Made by a program: the position numbers and the translations under genes
From: Mycobacterium sp. PSTR-4-N
GTDB taxonomy: Bacteria; Actinomycetota; Actinomycetes; Mycobacteriales; Mycobacteriaceae
NCBI RefSeq assembly: GCF_022348085.1
Contig: NZ_JAKRFN010000017.1
Span: 62,001-126,000 of the forward strand
DNA length: 64,000 nt
Direction of reading: 5' to 3'
Shown here: positions 7,562 through 15,239 of the stretch, in pieces
Numbering within the stretch: position 1 is the first letter of the stretch
Layout: the number at the start of each line of letters is the position of its first letter
Notes under the pieces: model-generated
The model's database searches: none
What the model was told of the DNA's origin: nothing
What the model saw: the letters and a program-made list of their open reading frames with translations, nothing else

Positions 7562-7993
7562 GTGCACATCGTCGAGATCCACGTGGCGCCCGGCCGGCGC
7601 ATCCCTACGCGATCCGTGGAATCGGTGACCGCTGAGGAGGGCAAGGGACTCGTCGGCGACCGGTATCACGGGACCCGCCACCGGCACGTGACGCTCCAGT
7701 CCCGCGCAGCGCTCGACGCCGCCGCCGCTGAGCTCGGCCGGCCAGTCGATTCCGGGGCCACCCGCCGCAACATCACCGTCGACACCGGCGACATCCCCAC
7801 CAAGCCCGGCACCCGGATCCGCATCGGTGACGTCGACCTCGAGGTGGTGCGGCTCAGCGCTCCGTGCCGGCTGCTCGACGACTGGATCGGCCCCGGTGCC
7901 GCGGCTGCCATGTCACGGCGCGGCGGATCGGTGTGTCGACTTCTGAGTTCGGGAACTCTGCGCGTCGGCGACGAGGTGACCGTGCTGTCCTGA
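7562..7993 (+). CDS. MOSC domain protein
   Basis: 143 aa from GTG 7562. It shows the MOSC (molybdenum cofactor sulfurase C-terminal) pattern: GLVGDRYHGTRHRHVTLQS near residues 29-47, the strand DIPTKPGTRIRIGDVDLEV, and the conserved cysteine in LSAPCRLLDDW that in this family handles sulfur or binds the molybdenum cofactor. Stand-alone MOSC proteins resemble YiiM/YuaD, which can reduce N-hydroxylated compounds or carry sulfur. Substrate unknown. The 199-base gap before it, shared with the divergent secreted protein gene, is relatively AT-rich and should hold both promoters. Confidence 0.85.
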   Translation: MHIVEIHVAPGRRIPTRSVESVTAEEGKGLVGDRYHGTRHRHVTLQSRAALDAAAAELGRPVDSGATRRNITVDTGDIPTKPGTRIRIGDVDLEVVRLSAPCRLLDDWIGPGAAAAMSRRGGSVCRLLSSGTLRVGDEVTVLS

Positions 7994-8001
7994 GCGGACC
8001 G

Positions 8002-8493
8002 TCAGCTGCCGTCGCCGCCGACCTCGGCGGGCAACGGCGGTGGCAGAGGTGTGCTCGAGGTCTTCGGCGTCTGCGCCGAGGTGCTGCCCGGCCGGTGGAA
8101 GTCGAGCATCTCCTCGTCCCGGATGACCTTCTCGCCGGAGCTGATGACCAGCGCGTCGGAGGTCACCATGTACTCGATTCCGTCCCGGACGGCGGTGAAC
8201 GCGCCATCAGCGGACTGCGACGCGGAGGTGATCAGCCTGGCCCCGTCGCGCACCCGGACCCCTCGGTACTCGAGGTCCCCATCGGTGGTCTTGCAGATGG
8301 CCACGCGTGAGCCCGAGGTGCTGCCGAACACCACGGCAGTCGCGGGCGCTTCACACCGTGCGGTGGAGTCGATGTACCCCTGGCTGTCCGACGGAGGCGC
8401 CGAGGCGGCCGTCGGGGCCGCGACGAGCAGGGCCACGACGGAAGCGCTGACGGCCACGACCACGCGGGCCGGAGTGCTTGGCGAAGAAGGCAT
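8002..8493 (-). CDS. secreted hypothetical protein, 163 aa
   Basis: From ATG 8493, residues 1-32 form a signal peptide (VVVAVSASVVALLVAAPTAASA). The mature part contains two cysteines spaced for a disulfide (TARCEAP and VAICKTT) and a repeated pattern of short strands, ending in a proline-rich tail. It resembles small exported mycobacterial proteins of unknown role. A second ATG sits directly upstream at 8496. It is divergent from the DUF218 gene across 119 bases and ends 8 bases past the MOSC stop. Confidence 0.65.
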   Translation of the reverse strand: MPSSPSTPARVVVAVSASVVALLVAAPTAASAPPSDSQGYIDSTARCEAPATAVVFGSTSGSRVAICKTTDGDLEYRGVRVRDGARLITSASQSADGAFTAVRDGIEYMVTSDALVISSGEKVIRDEEMLDFHRPGSTSAQTPKTSSTPLPPPLPAEVGGDGS

Positions 8494-8612
8494 CATCGTC
8501 CACGAGACCACGCCGACGCAGATCGCGCCAACGACGACTGCGGTGTCGGCCGCATCGTTGGACCATCGAGACCGGAACGTAATACGCGGCGGCTGTGCGG
8601 CGATGAACAGTC

Positions 8613-9191
8613 GTGACCCTTTCCGGCGCCGCGGCGCGGCTGGCATTCGCGCTCTCGGCGATGCTCGCGGTGCTCGTGGGCGTGGTGCCCACCGCGCAAG
8701 CAGCTCCCCCCGTTGCGGCAAAGGACTTCTCGAAGCCGGCGATCGTCATCCTGGGATACGGGCTCAGGGACAACGGCACGATGCGGCCGATCCTCTACAC
8801 CCGTGTGCTCACCGGCCTCGCCGTGGCGCAGATGTTCCCGCAGTCGCCGGTGATCGTGACGGGCGGCAACCCCCGGAACGGGCGGACCGAGGCGGGCGAG
8901 ATGCGCAAGACGTTGCGGGTGCTCGGGCTGCCGGACGACAGGATCATCGTCGAGGATCGAGCCAACAGCACCGTGCAGAACGCGCAGTTCTCAGTTCCGT
9001 TGGCCCGCGACGCCGGCACGTCGGGGATCATCCTGGTGACCTCGTCGTCACACCAGGACCGCGCCGACGGCAATTTCGTCGATGCGGGCGGCAATGTGCT
9101 TGCCACAGTGAGCTTTCCGGACAGCAATCCCAAGACCAACGCCACTCAGTTCGTCAGGGACGTCCTGAGTCCGTTCGTCGCGGTCACCTGA
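8613..9191 (+). CDS. exported YdcF/ElyC-type (DUF218) protein
   Basis: 192 aa from GTG 8613 with a signal peptide of about 30 residues (LAFALSAMLAVLVGVVPTAQA). The DUF218 core is clear: AIVILGYGLRDNG, VIVTGGNPRNGRTEAGEM, the segment RIIVEDRANSTVQNA and ILVTSSSHQDRA. Relatives ElyC and SanA affect peptidoglycan precursor use and envelope barrier; others are SAM-binding. The exported form here suggests an envelope role. Its last 8 bases overlap the 3 prime end of the opposing acyl-AMP ligase gene. Confidence 0.8.
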   Translation: MTLSGAAARLAFALSAMLAVLVGVVPTAQAAPPVAAKDFSKPAIVILGYGLRDNGTMRPILYTRVLTGLAVAQMFPQSPVIVTGGNPRNGRTEAGEMRKTLRVLGLPDDRIIVEDRANSTVQNAQFSVPLARDAGTSGIILVTSSSHQDRADGNFVDAGGNVLATVSFPDSNPKTNATQFVRDVLSPFVAVT

Positions 9192-11016
9192 TCGGGCTTT
9201 GGTCGAAGGCGCCGGTGCGGTAGGCATCGCGACACGCTCGCCGGGCCAGCTTGCCGCTGGTGGTACGCGGGATCGTGCCGGCCGGGACGATCCGGACGTC
9301 ACTCACCGTCACGTGATGACGGTGACGGACGGCGTCGATGACTGCTCTCGCGGCGACCGCGGGATCGCTGCGGCCGCTGCCGGATGCGCGCTCGGCGACG
9401 ATGATCAGGCGATCGCCGTCGGAGAACGCCGCCACGTATCCGCGGCGCACCATCGGTGAGGCGTCGACGGCGGTGGTCTCCAGATCCAGCGGCGAGTACC
9501 GCTTCTGGCCGAGTGCCACGACATCGGCGATCCGTCCGATGATGTAGAGCTCACCGTCGAGATAGAACCCGAGATCGCCGGTGCGCAGCCAGGGCCGGCC
9601 GAGGTCGGCGCCCGCGGCGTGACTGCCGTCGGCCGAGGTCGACACCAGGTGCGCGCCGAATGTGCGGCGGGTCTCCTCGGCGCGGTCCCAGTAACCGCGC
9701 CCGACGTTGTCACCCTGCAGCCACGGCTCGCCCACGCATCCGTCGCCGACCTCGCCTCCGGTGTCCGGATCCACGATCACGCACCACTGACTGCGAGCGA
9801 CCTGTCCACAGGACACGTGGGCCACTGCCCGCTCGTGGTCGGGCGGGACCGGGATCGCGGCGCCGCGAGCCAGTTCCTCGCGATCGACATGGAGGACACG
9901 GGCGGCAGCGCTGGGTGACGTCGTCGCGACGAGCAGTGTCGCCTCGGCGATTCCGTAGGAGGGCTTGAACGCGGTCCGAGGCAGACCGAACGGAGAGAAC
10001 GCCGTCGTGAAGGCGTCGATGGCGGCGAGGCTGACCGGTTCGGAGCCGATGATCAGCACGACGTTGGCCAGGTCGACGGCTGACCCCGCGGCCGGCACCC
10101 CCCGCGCGGCGGTCCACTCGTAGGCGAAGTTGGGGGCGGCGGTGACCACACGGCCCACCACGGACCCGGCCGACAGCGCCTCCACCCAGCGAACGGGCCT
10201 GCGCAGGAACGCCGTCGGCGACAGCAGTGTCGAATGACCGCCGTAGACGGCGGGGAATCCGATCATCGACAGACCCATGTCGTGGTAGAGCGGCAACCAG
10301 CTCACGCCATGGGTGTTGCGGTCCAGTAGATCGATCGACAGGATCATCTGGACCAGGTTGGTGCCGACCGCCCGGTGGGTGATCTCGACACCGACCGGCG
10401 CGCGAGTGGCTCCGCCGGTGTACTGGAGGTGCGAGACGTCGTCGACACCGACGCTCGTCGCGGCGAACTCGGTTGCCGTGCTGTCCAACACGTCGTCGAT
10501 CGTGAGGATGGTGGGCCGAGTCAGACCCGTCATCTGGTCGAGGAACGCCACCACGGAATCTCGTGCGGCGCGGGTCGTCAGGACGGCGGCTGGTCGTGAA
10601 TCGCGCAAGGCGACGTTGAGGCGCTCGGCGTGACCGGGCAATTCGGGCGCGAACAGCGGAACAGCGACCGCGCCGGCCTTGATCGCACCGAAGAATCCGG
10701 TGATGTAGTCGAGTCCCTGCGGTGCCAGCACGGCGACCCGCTCTCCCACGGAGGCCACGCGCTGCACCGCAGCCGCGACCGCGGCCATCCGCACACCCAG
10801 CCGGCTCCAGGTGATCTCGTGGGTCACCATCGTGGCGCCGGAGTGGTCGAGGAACCGGTAGGCGACCTCGTGACCGACGTGGGCGATGTTGCGGTCGATC
10901 AGCGAGATGAACGTGATGCCGTCGGGAAGGTCGATGCTGCCGTCGGCGGCGAGGCAATCCTCGATCTGCAGCAGCCCGGCCTCGATCGGGACGGACCGTC
11001 CGGTTCGAAGGCTCAT
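9184..11016 (-). CDS. fatty acyl-AMP ligase (FadD-type FAAL)
   Basis: 610 aa adenylate-forming enzyme of the FAAL class, which activates fatty acids as acyl-adenylates for transfer to polyketide synthases in envelope lipid synthesis. Visible motifs: DFITGF-like AMP-binding front half, VSWLPLYHDMGLSMIGFP, SYGIAEATLL, WLQGDNVGRGYWDRAEETRRTF, RTGDLGF and the C-terminal lysine in TTSGKLARRACR. The phosphate-binding loop is unusual: LQYTGGATRAPVGV instead of the usual TSGSTRTPAGV-like form. No polyketide synthase is adjacent, so its partner must lie elsewhere. Monocistronic. Confidence 0.9.
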   Translation of the reverse strand: MSLRTGRSVPIEAGLLQIEDCLAADGSIDLPDGITFISLIDRNIAHVGHEVAYRFLDHSGATMVTHEITWSRLGVRMAAVAAAVQRVASVGERVAVLAPQGLDYITGFFGAIKAGAVAVPLFAPELPGHAERLNVALRDSRPAAVLTTRAARDSVVAFLDQMTGLTRPTILTIDDVLDSTATEFAATSVGVDDVSHLQYTGGATRAPVGVEITHRAVGTNLVQMILSIDLLDRNTHGVSWLPLYHDMGLSMIGFPAVYGGHSTLLSPTAFLRRPVRWVEALSAGSVVGRVVTAAPNFAYEWTAARGVPAAGSAVDLANVVLIIGSEPVSLAAIDAFTTAFSPFGLPRTAFKPSYGIAEATLLVATTSPSAAARVLHVDREELARGAAIPVPPDHERAVAHVSCGQVARSQWCVIVDPDTGGEVGDGCVGEPWLQGDNVGRGYWDRAEETRRTFGAHLVSTSADGSHAAGADLGRPWLRTGDLGFYLDGELYIIGRIADVVALGQKRYSPLDLETTAVDASPMVRRGYVAAFSDGDRLIIVAERASGSGRSDPAVAARAVIDAVRHRHHVTVSDVRIVPAGTIPRTTSGKLARRACRDAYRTGAFDQSPIR

Positions 11017-11071
11017 GCCCGCATCCTAGGCGGCCTGGATGCGGGCACGAATCCCTCTGTGGCGCAATCGG

Positions 11072-11704
11072 TCAGGCGATGATGCGGACCAGGTAGGGAG
11101 CCATGTCCTTGGTCCGCACCTCCGAGACCGCGACGCCGGAGTCCGTGGTCTCGACCATTTTCCCGTTGCCGATGAAGAGTGCGACGCTCTGGGTGCCGTC
11201 GGGTCCGTAGAACAGGAGGTCGCCCGGCAGCGCCAGCGACGGCATCACTTTCTGGCCCACCTTGTACATCTCGCCGGAGGAGCGCGGCAACTTCACGCCG
11301 ACCCCGGCGTAGGAGTACACCATCAATCCCGAAGCGTCGAAGCCCACCACCTCCACCCGCGGAGCGGGCGCCGGTGTGGGGGCCGCGGCGGGCAGGTTCA
11401 AGCCAGGCGTGGTGAGGTCGAGGGCGGAGGCGTCCAGCGCGGCCTGATCGGGCGCTGCGGGGTCGGCAGGTGCGGCGACGGTGCCCTTGCTGGGCCCGGA
11501 CGCGCCGCCGCCGCCGTAGGCGAAGGGCACCCCGCGCTGGGACAGCGCGCGGGCGATGACGACTTCCACGGCTTTCTGGTTCGTGGCCGAGCGCGTCGGC
11601 TGAGCCGATGCCAGGCCAGGCGTCGCGACCGTCAGCGCCAGACTCAGCGCTGGGCCGAGAATGACGCCGAGAACCAGGACGACAAACCCACGAACCGCTC
11701 GCAT
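11072..11704 (-). CDS. ripD: RipD-like non-catalytic NlpC/P60 protein
   Basis: 210 aa from ATG 11704 with a signal peptide (about residues 1-34). The NlpC/P60 domain shows GFDASGLMVYSYAGVGVKLP, MYKVGQKVMP and GDLLFYGPDGTQSVALFIG. The catalytic cysteine is alanine (Ala124) and the catalytic histidine is serine (Ser173), exactly the substitutions known in M. tuberculosis RipD, which binds peptidoglycan without cleaving it. Unlike that protein, there is no long glutamine-proline repeat tail; instead an Ala/Pro-rich insertion of about 40 residues (roughly 75-117) splits the domain after GPSKG. It probably acts at the cell wall as a binding or regulatory protein. Confidence 0.88.
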   Translation of the reverse strand: MRAVRGFVVLVLGVILGPALSLALTVATPGLASAQPTRSATNQKAVEVVIARALSQRGVPFAYGGGGASGPSKGTVAAPADPAAPDQAALDASALDLTTPGLNLPAAAPTPAPAPRVEVVGFDASGLMVYSYAGVGVKLPRSSGEMYKVGQKVMPSLALPGDLLFYGPDGTQSVALFIGNGKMVETTDSGVAVSEVRTKDMAPYLVRIIA

Positions 11705-11899
11705 GGCACTTCCACCGCTTTCTGAGCTGTCAGCACCGTCGGGCACTGATCTCATCGTTAACAACAGTCACTATGACCACTTCTACACCACCTCACGGGG
11801 CGCATTTGCGTCGTCGCAGGACTGCGAATCAATCAGATGCCCGACCGGAACCGAACGGTGACCTATGCCGGCGCCGGGACGCCTAGGGTGTGTCGCGCG

Positions 11900-12397
11900 T
11901 CACGCGCCCAGGGCTGCCAGCGCGGCGTCGTAATCAGGCTCCTGGCCGATCTCGGGGACCAGTTCGGTGTAGGAGACGGTGCCGTCGGCGCCGACCACCA
12001 CGACCGCGCGTGCCAGCAGACCGGCCATCGGCCCGTCGGCGATCGTGATGCCGTAGTCGTTGCCGAAGCTGTCCCGGAACGCCGAAGCCGGGGTCACGTT
12101 CTCGATGTCCTCGGCGCCGCAGAACCGCTTCTGGGCGAACGGAAGATCGTTCGATACGCAGAGCACCGCACCGCCGGCCGCGGCCGCGCGCTCGTTGAAC
12201 GTGCGCACGCTCGCCGCGCACACCGGGGTGTCGACCGAGGGAAAGATGTTCAGCAGCAGCGGCTTACCGCGGAACTGATCGTCACCGACAGTGCCGAGAT
12301 CCGTTCCGACGAGCGTGAACCCGGGTGCCGGCGATCCGACAGCGGGAAGTTCTCCAACGGTGTTGATCGGGTTTCCGCGCAAAGTTATCTGTGCCAT
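11900..12397 (-). CDS. tpx: thiol peroxidase Tpx
   Basis: 165 aa from ATG 12397 (the two codons upstream are not part of the family). An atypical 2-Cys peroxiredoxin that reduces hydrogen peroxide and organic peroxides with thioredoxin. The peroxidatic Cys60 lies in SVDTPVCAASVRTF and the resolving Cys93 in RFCGAEDIENVTPAS; Cys80 is also present, giving the same cysteine set as M. tuberculosis Tpx. Cytoplasmic. It is followed after 36 bases upstream (12440) by a second thioredoxin-fold gene on the same strand, so the two may be co-expressed. Confidence 0.95.
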   Translation of the reverse strand: MAQITLRGNPINTVGELPAVGSPAPGFTLVGTDLGTVGDDQFRGKPLLLNIFPSVDTPVCAASVRTFNERAAAAGGAVLCVSNDLPFAQKRFCGAEDIENVTPASAFRDSFGNDYGITIADGPMAGLLARAVVVVGADGTVSYTELVPEIGQEPDYDAALAALGA

Positions 12398-12439
12398 GCG
12401 CACAGTGTGCCAAGCGGCGCCGATTTCGTCGCGCCCGGG

Positions 12440-13129
12440 TCAGGCCCCCGGATCGCCGTAGGCGCGGGCGATGTCGGGCGAATCGAGCCACCCCGAATAC
12501 GTCGGCCGCTGCGGCCAGCCGGCCGGCGAATCCTGCCAGACCTCCTGGCGACCCCACGGCAGGATGTCGAGCAATGCGAACGAGTGACTCAGCTGCTCGG
12601 TGCCCCGGCCGTTGGTGTGCCAGGTGCGGTACACGCGGTCGCCGTCGCGCAGGAACACGTTGACCGCGAACCCCGTACCCGGCGCTGCGTCGACGTCGGC
12701 GGCGAACGGACTCTGCGACGACGAGTACCACTCCATCGTGTTGCCCACCCGCTTCTTGTAGGCCAGTGCCTCGGAGATCGGGCCGGCCGTGACGACGACG
12801 AACCTGGCGTCATAGCGGTCGAGGAACTCCAGCCGGGTGAACTGGGAGGTGAACCCGGTGCACCCGCCGCACTGCCACGTCTCGCCGTCACTCCACATGT
12901 GGTTGTAGACGATGAGTTGCGAGCGCCCCTCGAAGACGTCGGCGAGCCGCACCGGGCCGTCGGCTCCGATCAACGTGTAGTCACCCATCTCGACCATCGG
13001 GAGGCGCCGCCGTTGCGCGGCGATCGCGTCGAGTTCGCGGGTGGCTGCCTTCTCTCGGGCGCGCAACTCGTCGAGCTGTGCGCGCCACGTGGCGCCGTCG
13101 ACGACGGGGGGAAGCGCGGACTGGCTCAT
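12440..13129 (-). CDS. DUF899 thioredoxin-fold protein
   Basis: 229 aa soluble protein of the DUF899 family. Characteristic parts are a helical N-terminus rich in Glu/Arg (ELRAREKAATRELDAIAAQRR), LADVFEGRSQLIVYNHMW, the cysteine pair WQCGGCTGF in the position of a thioredoxin-like active site, FVVVTAGPISEALAYKKR and the C-terminal HSFALLDILPWGRQEVWQ. The family is thought to be redox-related but is not defined biochemically. It precedes tpx on the same strand, which fits a redox role. Divergent from tenA across 77 bases. Confidence 0.85.
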   Translation of the reverse strand: MSQSALPPVVDGATWRAQLDELRAREKAATRELDAIAAQRRRLPMVEMGDYTLIGADGPVRLADVFEGRSQLIVYNHMWSDGETWQCGGCTGFTSQFTRLEFLDRYDARFVVVTAGPISEALAYKKRVGNTMEWYSSSQSPFAADVDAAPGTGFAVNVFLRDGDRVYRTWHTNGRGTEQLSHSFALLDILPWGRQEVWQDSPAGWPQRPTYSGWLDSPDIARAYGDPGA

Positions 13130-13206
13130 CTGACCATCCTGTCTGGTGCGGGGCTACGGGTCAGTGGTTGTGACCGGGCGGGCACGCGGAAATCATCGCT
13201 GCGAGG

Positions 13207-13932
13207 ATGATCAGCATGACCCGTATCGGTTCGGCGCTCACCGATTCCTGGAGCTCGCGGCTGTGGCACGACATCGCCCCGATCTTCGACGCGATCATCG
13301 CCCACCCGTTCCTCACCGGCCTGACCGACGGCACCCTCGACCCCGCGGCCTTCGCGCACTACGTGGCCCAGGACGTGCACTACCTGCGCGCCTACGCCCG
13401 CGCGCTGGCGGTCGTCGGCGCGAAGGCCGGCACCCTCGCCGACACCGCGATGTTCGCCCGGCACGCCGCCGAGGTCTTCGACGTCGAGCTCGCACTGCAC
13501 GGGGAGCTCTTGCCGGCGCTCGGTCTGTCCGCTGAGGCCGTAGACGCCGTGGCAGTCGCACCGACCACGCAGGCCTACAACAGCTACCTGATCGCCACGG
13601 TCTACGACGGCACGTTCGCCGACGGGCTCGCCGCCGTGCTGCCCTGTTACTGGATCTACGCCGAGGTGGGGGCCGAGCTGGCCCAGCGCGGCTCGACGGA
13701 CCCGCGCTACCAGCGCTGGATCGACAGCTACGGCGGCGACGAGTTCGCCGCGACGGTCACCGAGGTGATCGCGCTCGCCGACCGCGTGGGGCCCGCCCTG
13801 ACCGACGCCGACGAAGCCACTGCCCGCGCGCATTTCGTGACCACCTCCCGCTACGAGTGGATGTTCTTCGACGCCGCGCACCGGCGGGAGGCATGGCCGC
13901 AGGAGACCACGGGCGCGGCGGCGCCGCAGTGA
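13207..13932 (+). CDS. tenA: TenA-family aminohydrolase (thiaminase II type)
   Basis: 241 aa all-helical protein. TenA enzymes hydrolyse the amino group of aminopyrimidines or cleave thiamine. The catalytic set is intact: Asp56 in YVAQDVHYL, Cys147 in VLPCYWIYAE and Glu217 in YEWMFFDAA. Two start choices exist (ATG 13207 or the ATG three codons later). No other thiamine genes are nearby; the gene stands 71 bases before a GTP-cyclohydrolase-II-like gene in a likely uracil-degradation operon. It may salvage pyrimidine breakdown products or act on a pathway intermediate; this is inference. Confidence 0.85.
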   Translation: MISMTRIGSALTDSWSSRLWHDIAPIFDAIIAHPFLTGLTDGTLDPAAFAHYVAQDVHYLRAYARALAVVGAKAGTLADTAMFARHAAEVFDVELALHGELLPALGLSAEAVDAVAVAPTTQAYNSYLIATVYDGTFADGLAAVLPCYWIYAEVGAELAQRGSTDPRYQRWIDSYGGDEFAATVTEVIALADRVGPALTDADEATARAHFVTTSRYEWMFFDAAHRREAWPQETTGAAAPQ

Positions 13933-14003
13933 CACGAACGGGCGCCCCCGGCGCGTAGTGGCTAAGCTGGCGGATTCTCTCCCGGACCGAGCAAAGGACA
14001 CCG

Positions 14004-15239
14004 ATGCCCACCGGACACGTCCGACTGACGTCGCACAGCGGTGGCACCGACGCGCCCGCTCTCCACTGGGGCGCGCCGACGGCCGCCGAGCGCGGTCCGA
14101 TCGTCGGGACCACCGCCCGCGCGCACCGCAATGTGATCGGCGCGCACAGCGGCGCGTATGGCGTCTACCGGGCGCTGGCCGTCGCGGCGGGCCAACTCTC
14201 CCCCGATCACCGGGCCGATCTGACAGACACGGCGCCCACCGACCGGATCGGTCCGTTCCCGCAGTGGACCGACCCGACCACGATCGTCAGTCTCGACCCC
14301 TGGGGCGCGATGGTCACCGAGGCGTTCGCGGATCAGATCGCGGCCGGGATCGACATCCGGCCGACGATCGCGGTGACCAAGGCGCAGGTGATCCTGCCCG
14401 AGGTCGCCGACGCGATGGCGAAAGGCCGACTGGTCCCCGACGGTCGCATCCTGCTCGACACGGGCGCGGCCCAGGTCACCAAGGCCGCCGTCGAACCGGT
14501 GTGGCACCTGCCCGGTGTCGCCGCACGCTTCGGCTGCAGCGAGAACGATTTGCGCCGTGTGCTTTTCGAAGAGACCGGCGGTATGTATCCCGAGCTGGTG
14601 ACGCGTCCGGACCTCGAGGTGTTCCTGCCCCCGATCGGCGGGCAGACGGTCTACATCTTCGGCGATCCGGCGCATCTGGCCGACTCGTCCGTCGAGCTCA
14701 CCGCGCGGGTGCACGACGAGTGCAACGGTTCGGACGTCTTCGGCTCCGACATCTGCACCTGCCGGCCCTATCTGACCCACGCGATCGAGGAGTGCATCAT
14801 GGGCGCCCAGCGGGGCGGGGTCGGACTGGTCGCGTACTCGCGCAAGGAGGGTCGCGCGCTCGGCGAGGTGACCAAGTTCCTGGTGTACAACGCGCGGAAA
14901 CGGCAAGCCGGTGGTGACACCGCAGACCAGTACTTCACCCGCACCGAATGCGTTGCGGGCGTGCAGGACATGCGTTTCCAGGAGCTGATGCCCGACGTTC
15001 TGCACTGGCTCGGCGTGAGGAAGATCCACCGGCTGGTGTCGATGAGCAACATGAAGTACGACGCGATCACCGGCGCAGGTATCGAAGTGGGCGAACGTGT
15101 CTCGATCCCCGACGAGCTGATTCCCGCCGATGCGCGCGTTGAGATCGACGCCAAGATGGCCGCCGGCTACTACACGCCCGGTGAGGTTCCCGACGCCGAA
15201 GAACTGAAGCAGGTCAAAGGCAGGGGGCTGCAGGGGTGA
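14004..15239 (+). CDS. GTP cyclohydrolase II-like protein, URC1-type (uracil catabolism)
   Basis: 411 aa. The C-terminal 200 residues are the GTP cyclohydrolase II fold: the zinc motif Cys-x10-Cys-x-Cys is present in ECNGSDVFGSDICTC, and the catalytic arginine region reads YSRKEGRALGE. The usual TNNPxK end motif is changed to MSNMKYDAI, and a 200-residue N-terminal extension is present. Both fit URC1 of the yeast uracil-catabolic pathway better than riboflavin RibA. The next two genes match URC4 and URC6, supporting this. It would open the ring of a uracil nucleotide rather than GTP. Its stop overlaps the next start by 4 bases (GTGA). Confidence 0.88.
   Translation: MPTGHVRLTSHSGGTDAPALHWGAPTAAERGPIVGTTARAHRNVIGAHSGAYGVYRALAVAAGQLSPDHRADLTDTAPTDRIGPFPQWTDPTTIVSLDPWGAMVTEAFADQIAAGIDIRPTIAVTKAQVILPEVADAMAKGRLVPDGRILLDTGAAQVTKAAVEPVWHLPGVAARFGCSENDLRRVLFEETGGMYPELVTRPDLEVFLPPIGGQTVYIFGDPAHLADSSVELTARVHDECNGSDVFGSDICTCRPYLTHAIEECIMGAQRGGVGLVAYSRKEGRALGEVTKFLVYNARKRQAGGDTADQYFTRTECVAGVQDMRFQELMPDVLHWLGVRKIHRLVSMSNMKYDAITGAGIEVGERVSIPDELIPADARVEIDAKMAAGYYTPGEVPDAEELKQVKGRGLQG

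Noticed and set aside
7363..7644. N-terminal extension of the secreted low-complexity protein to 7644
   Set aside because: It would cover the promoter and start of the MOSC gene, and the extension has no signal features, whereas ATG 7362 begins a proper signal segment.
11050..11075. A tRNA-like stretch, CTCTGTGGCGCAATCGGTCA, between the acyl-AMP ligase and ripD genes
   Set aside because: It resembles the acceptor and D-arm of a tRNA, but the following bases are the end of ripD and no anticodon or T-arm can be formed. Chance similarity, or at most an old fragment.
13184..13206. Inverted repeat TCATC/GATGA before tenA as operator or TPP riboswitch
   Set aside because: The arms are only 5 bases and none of the conserved THI-box sequences is present in the 77-base gap.
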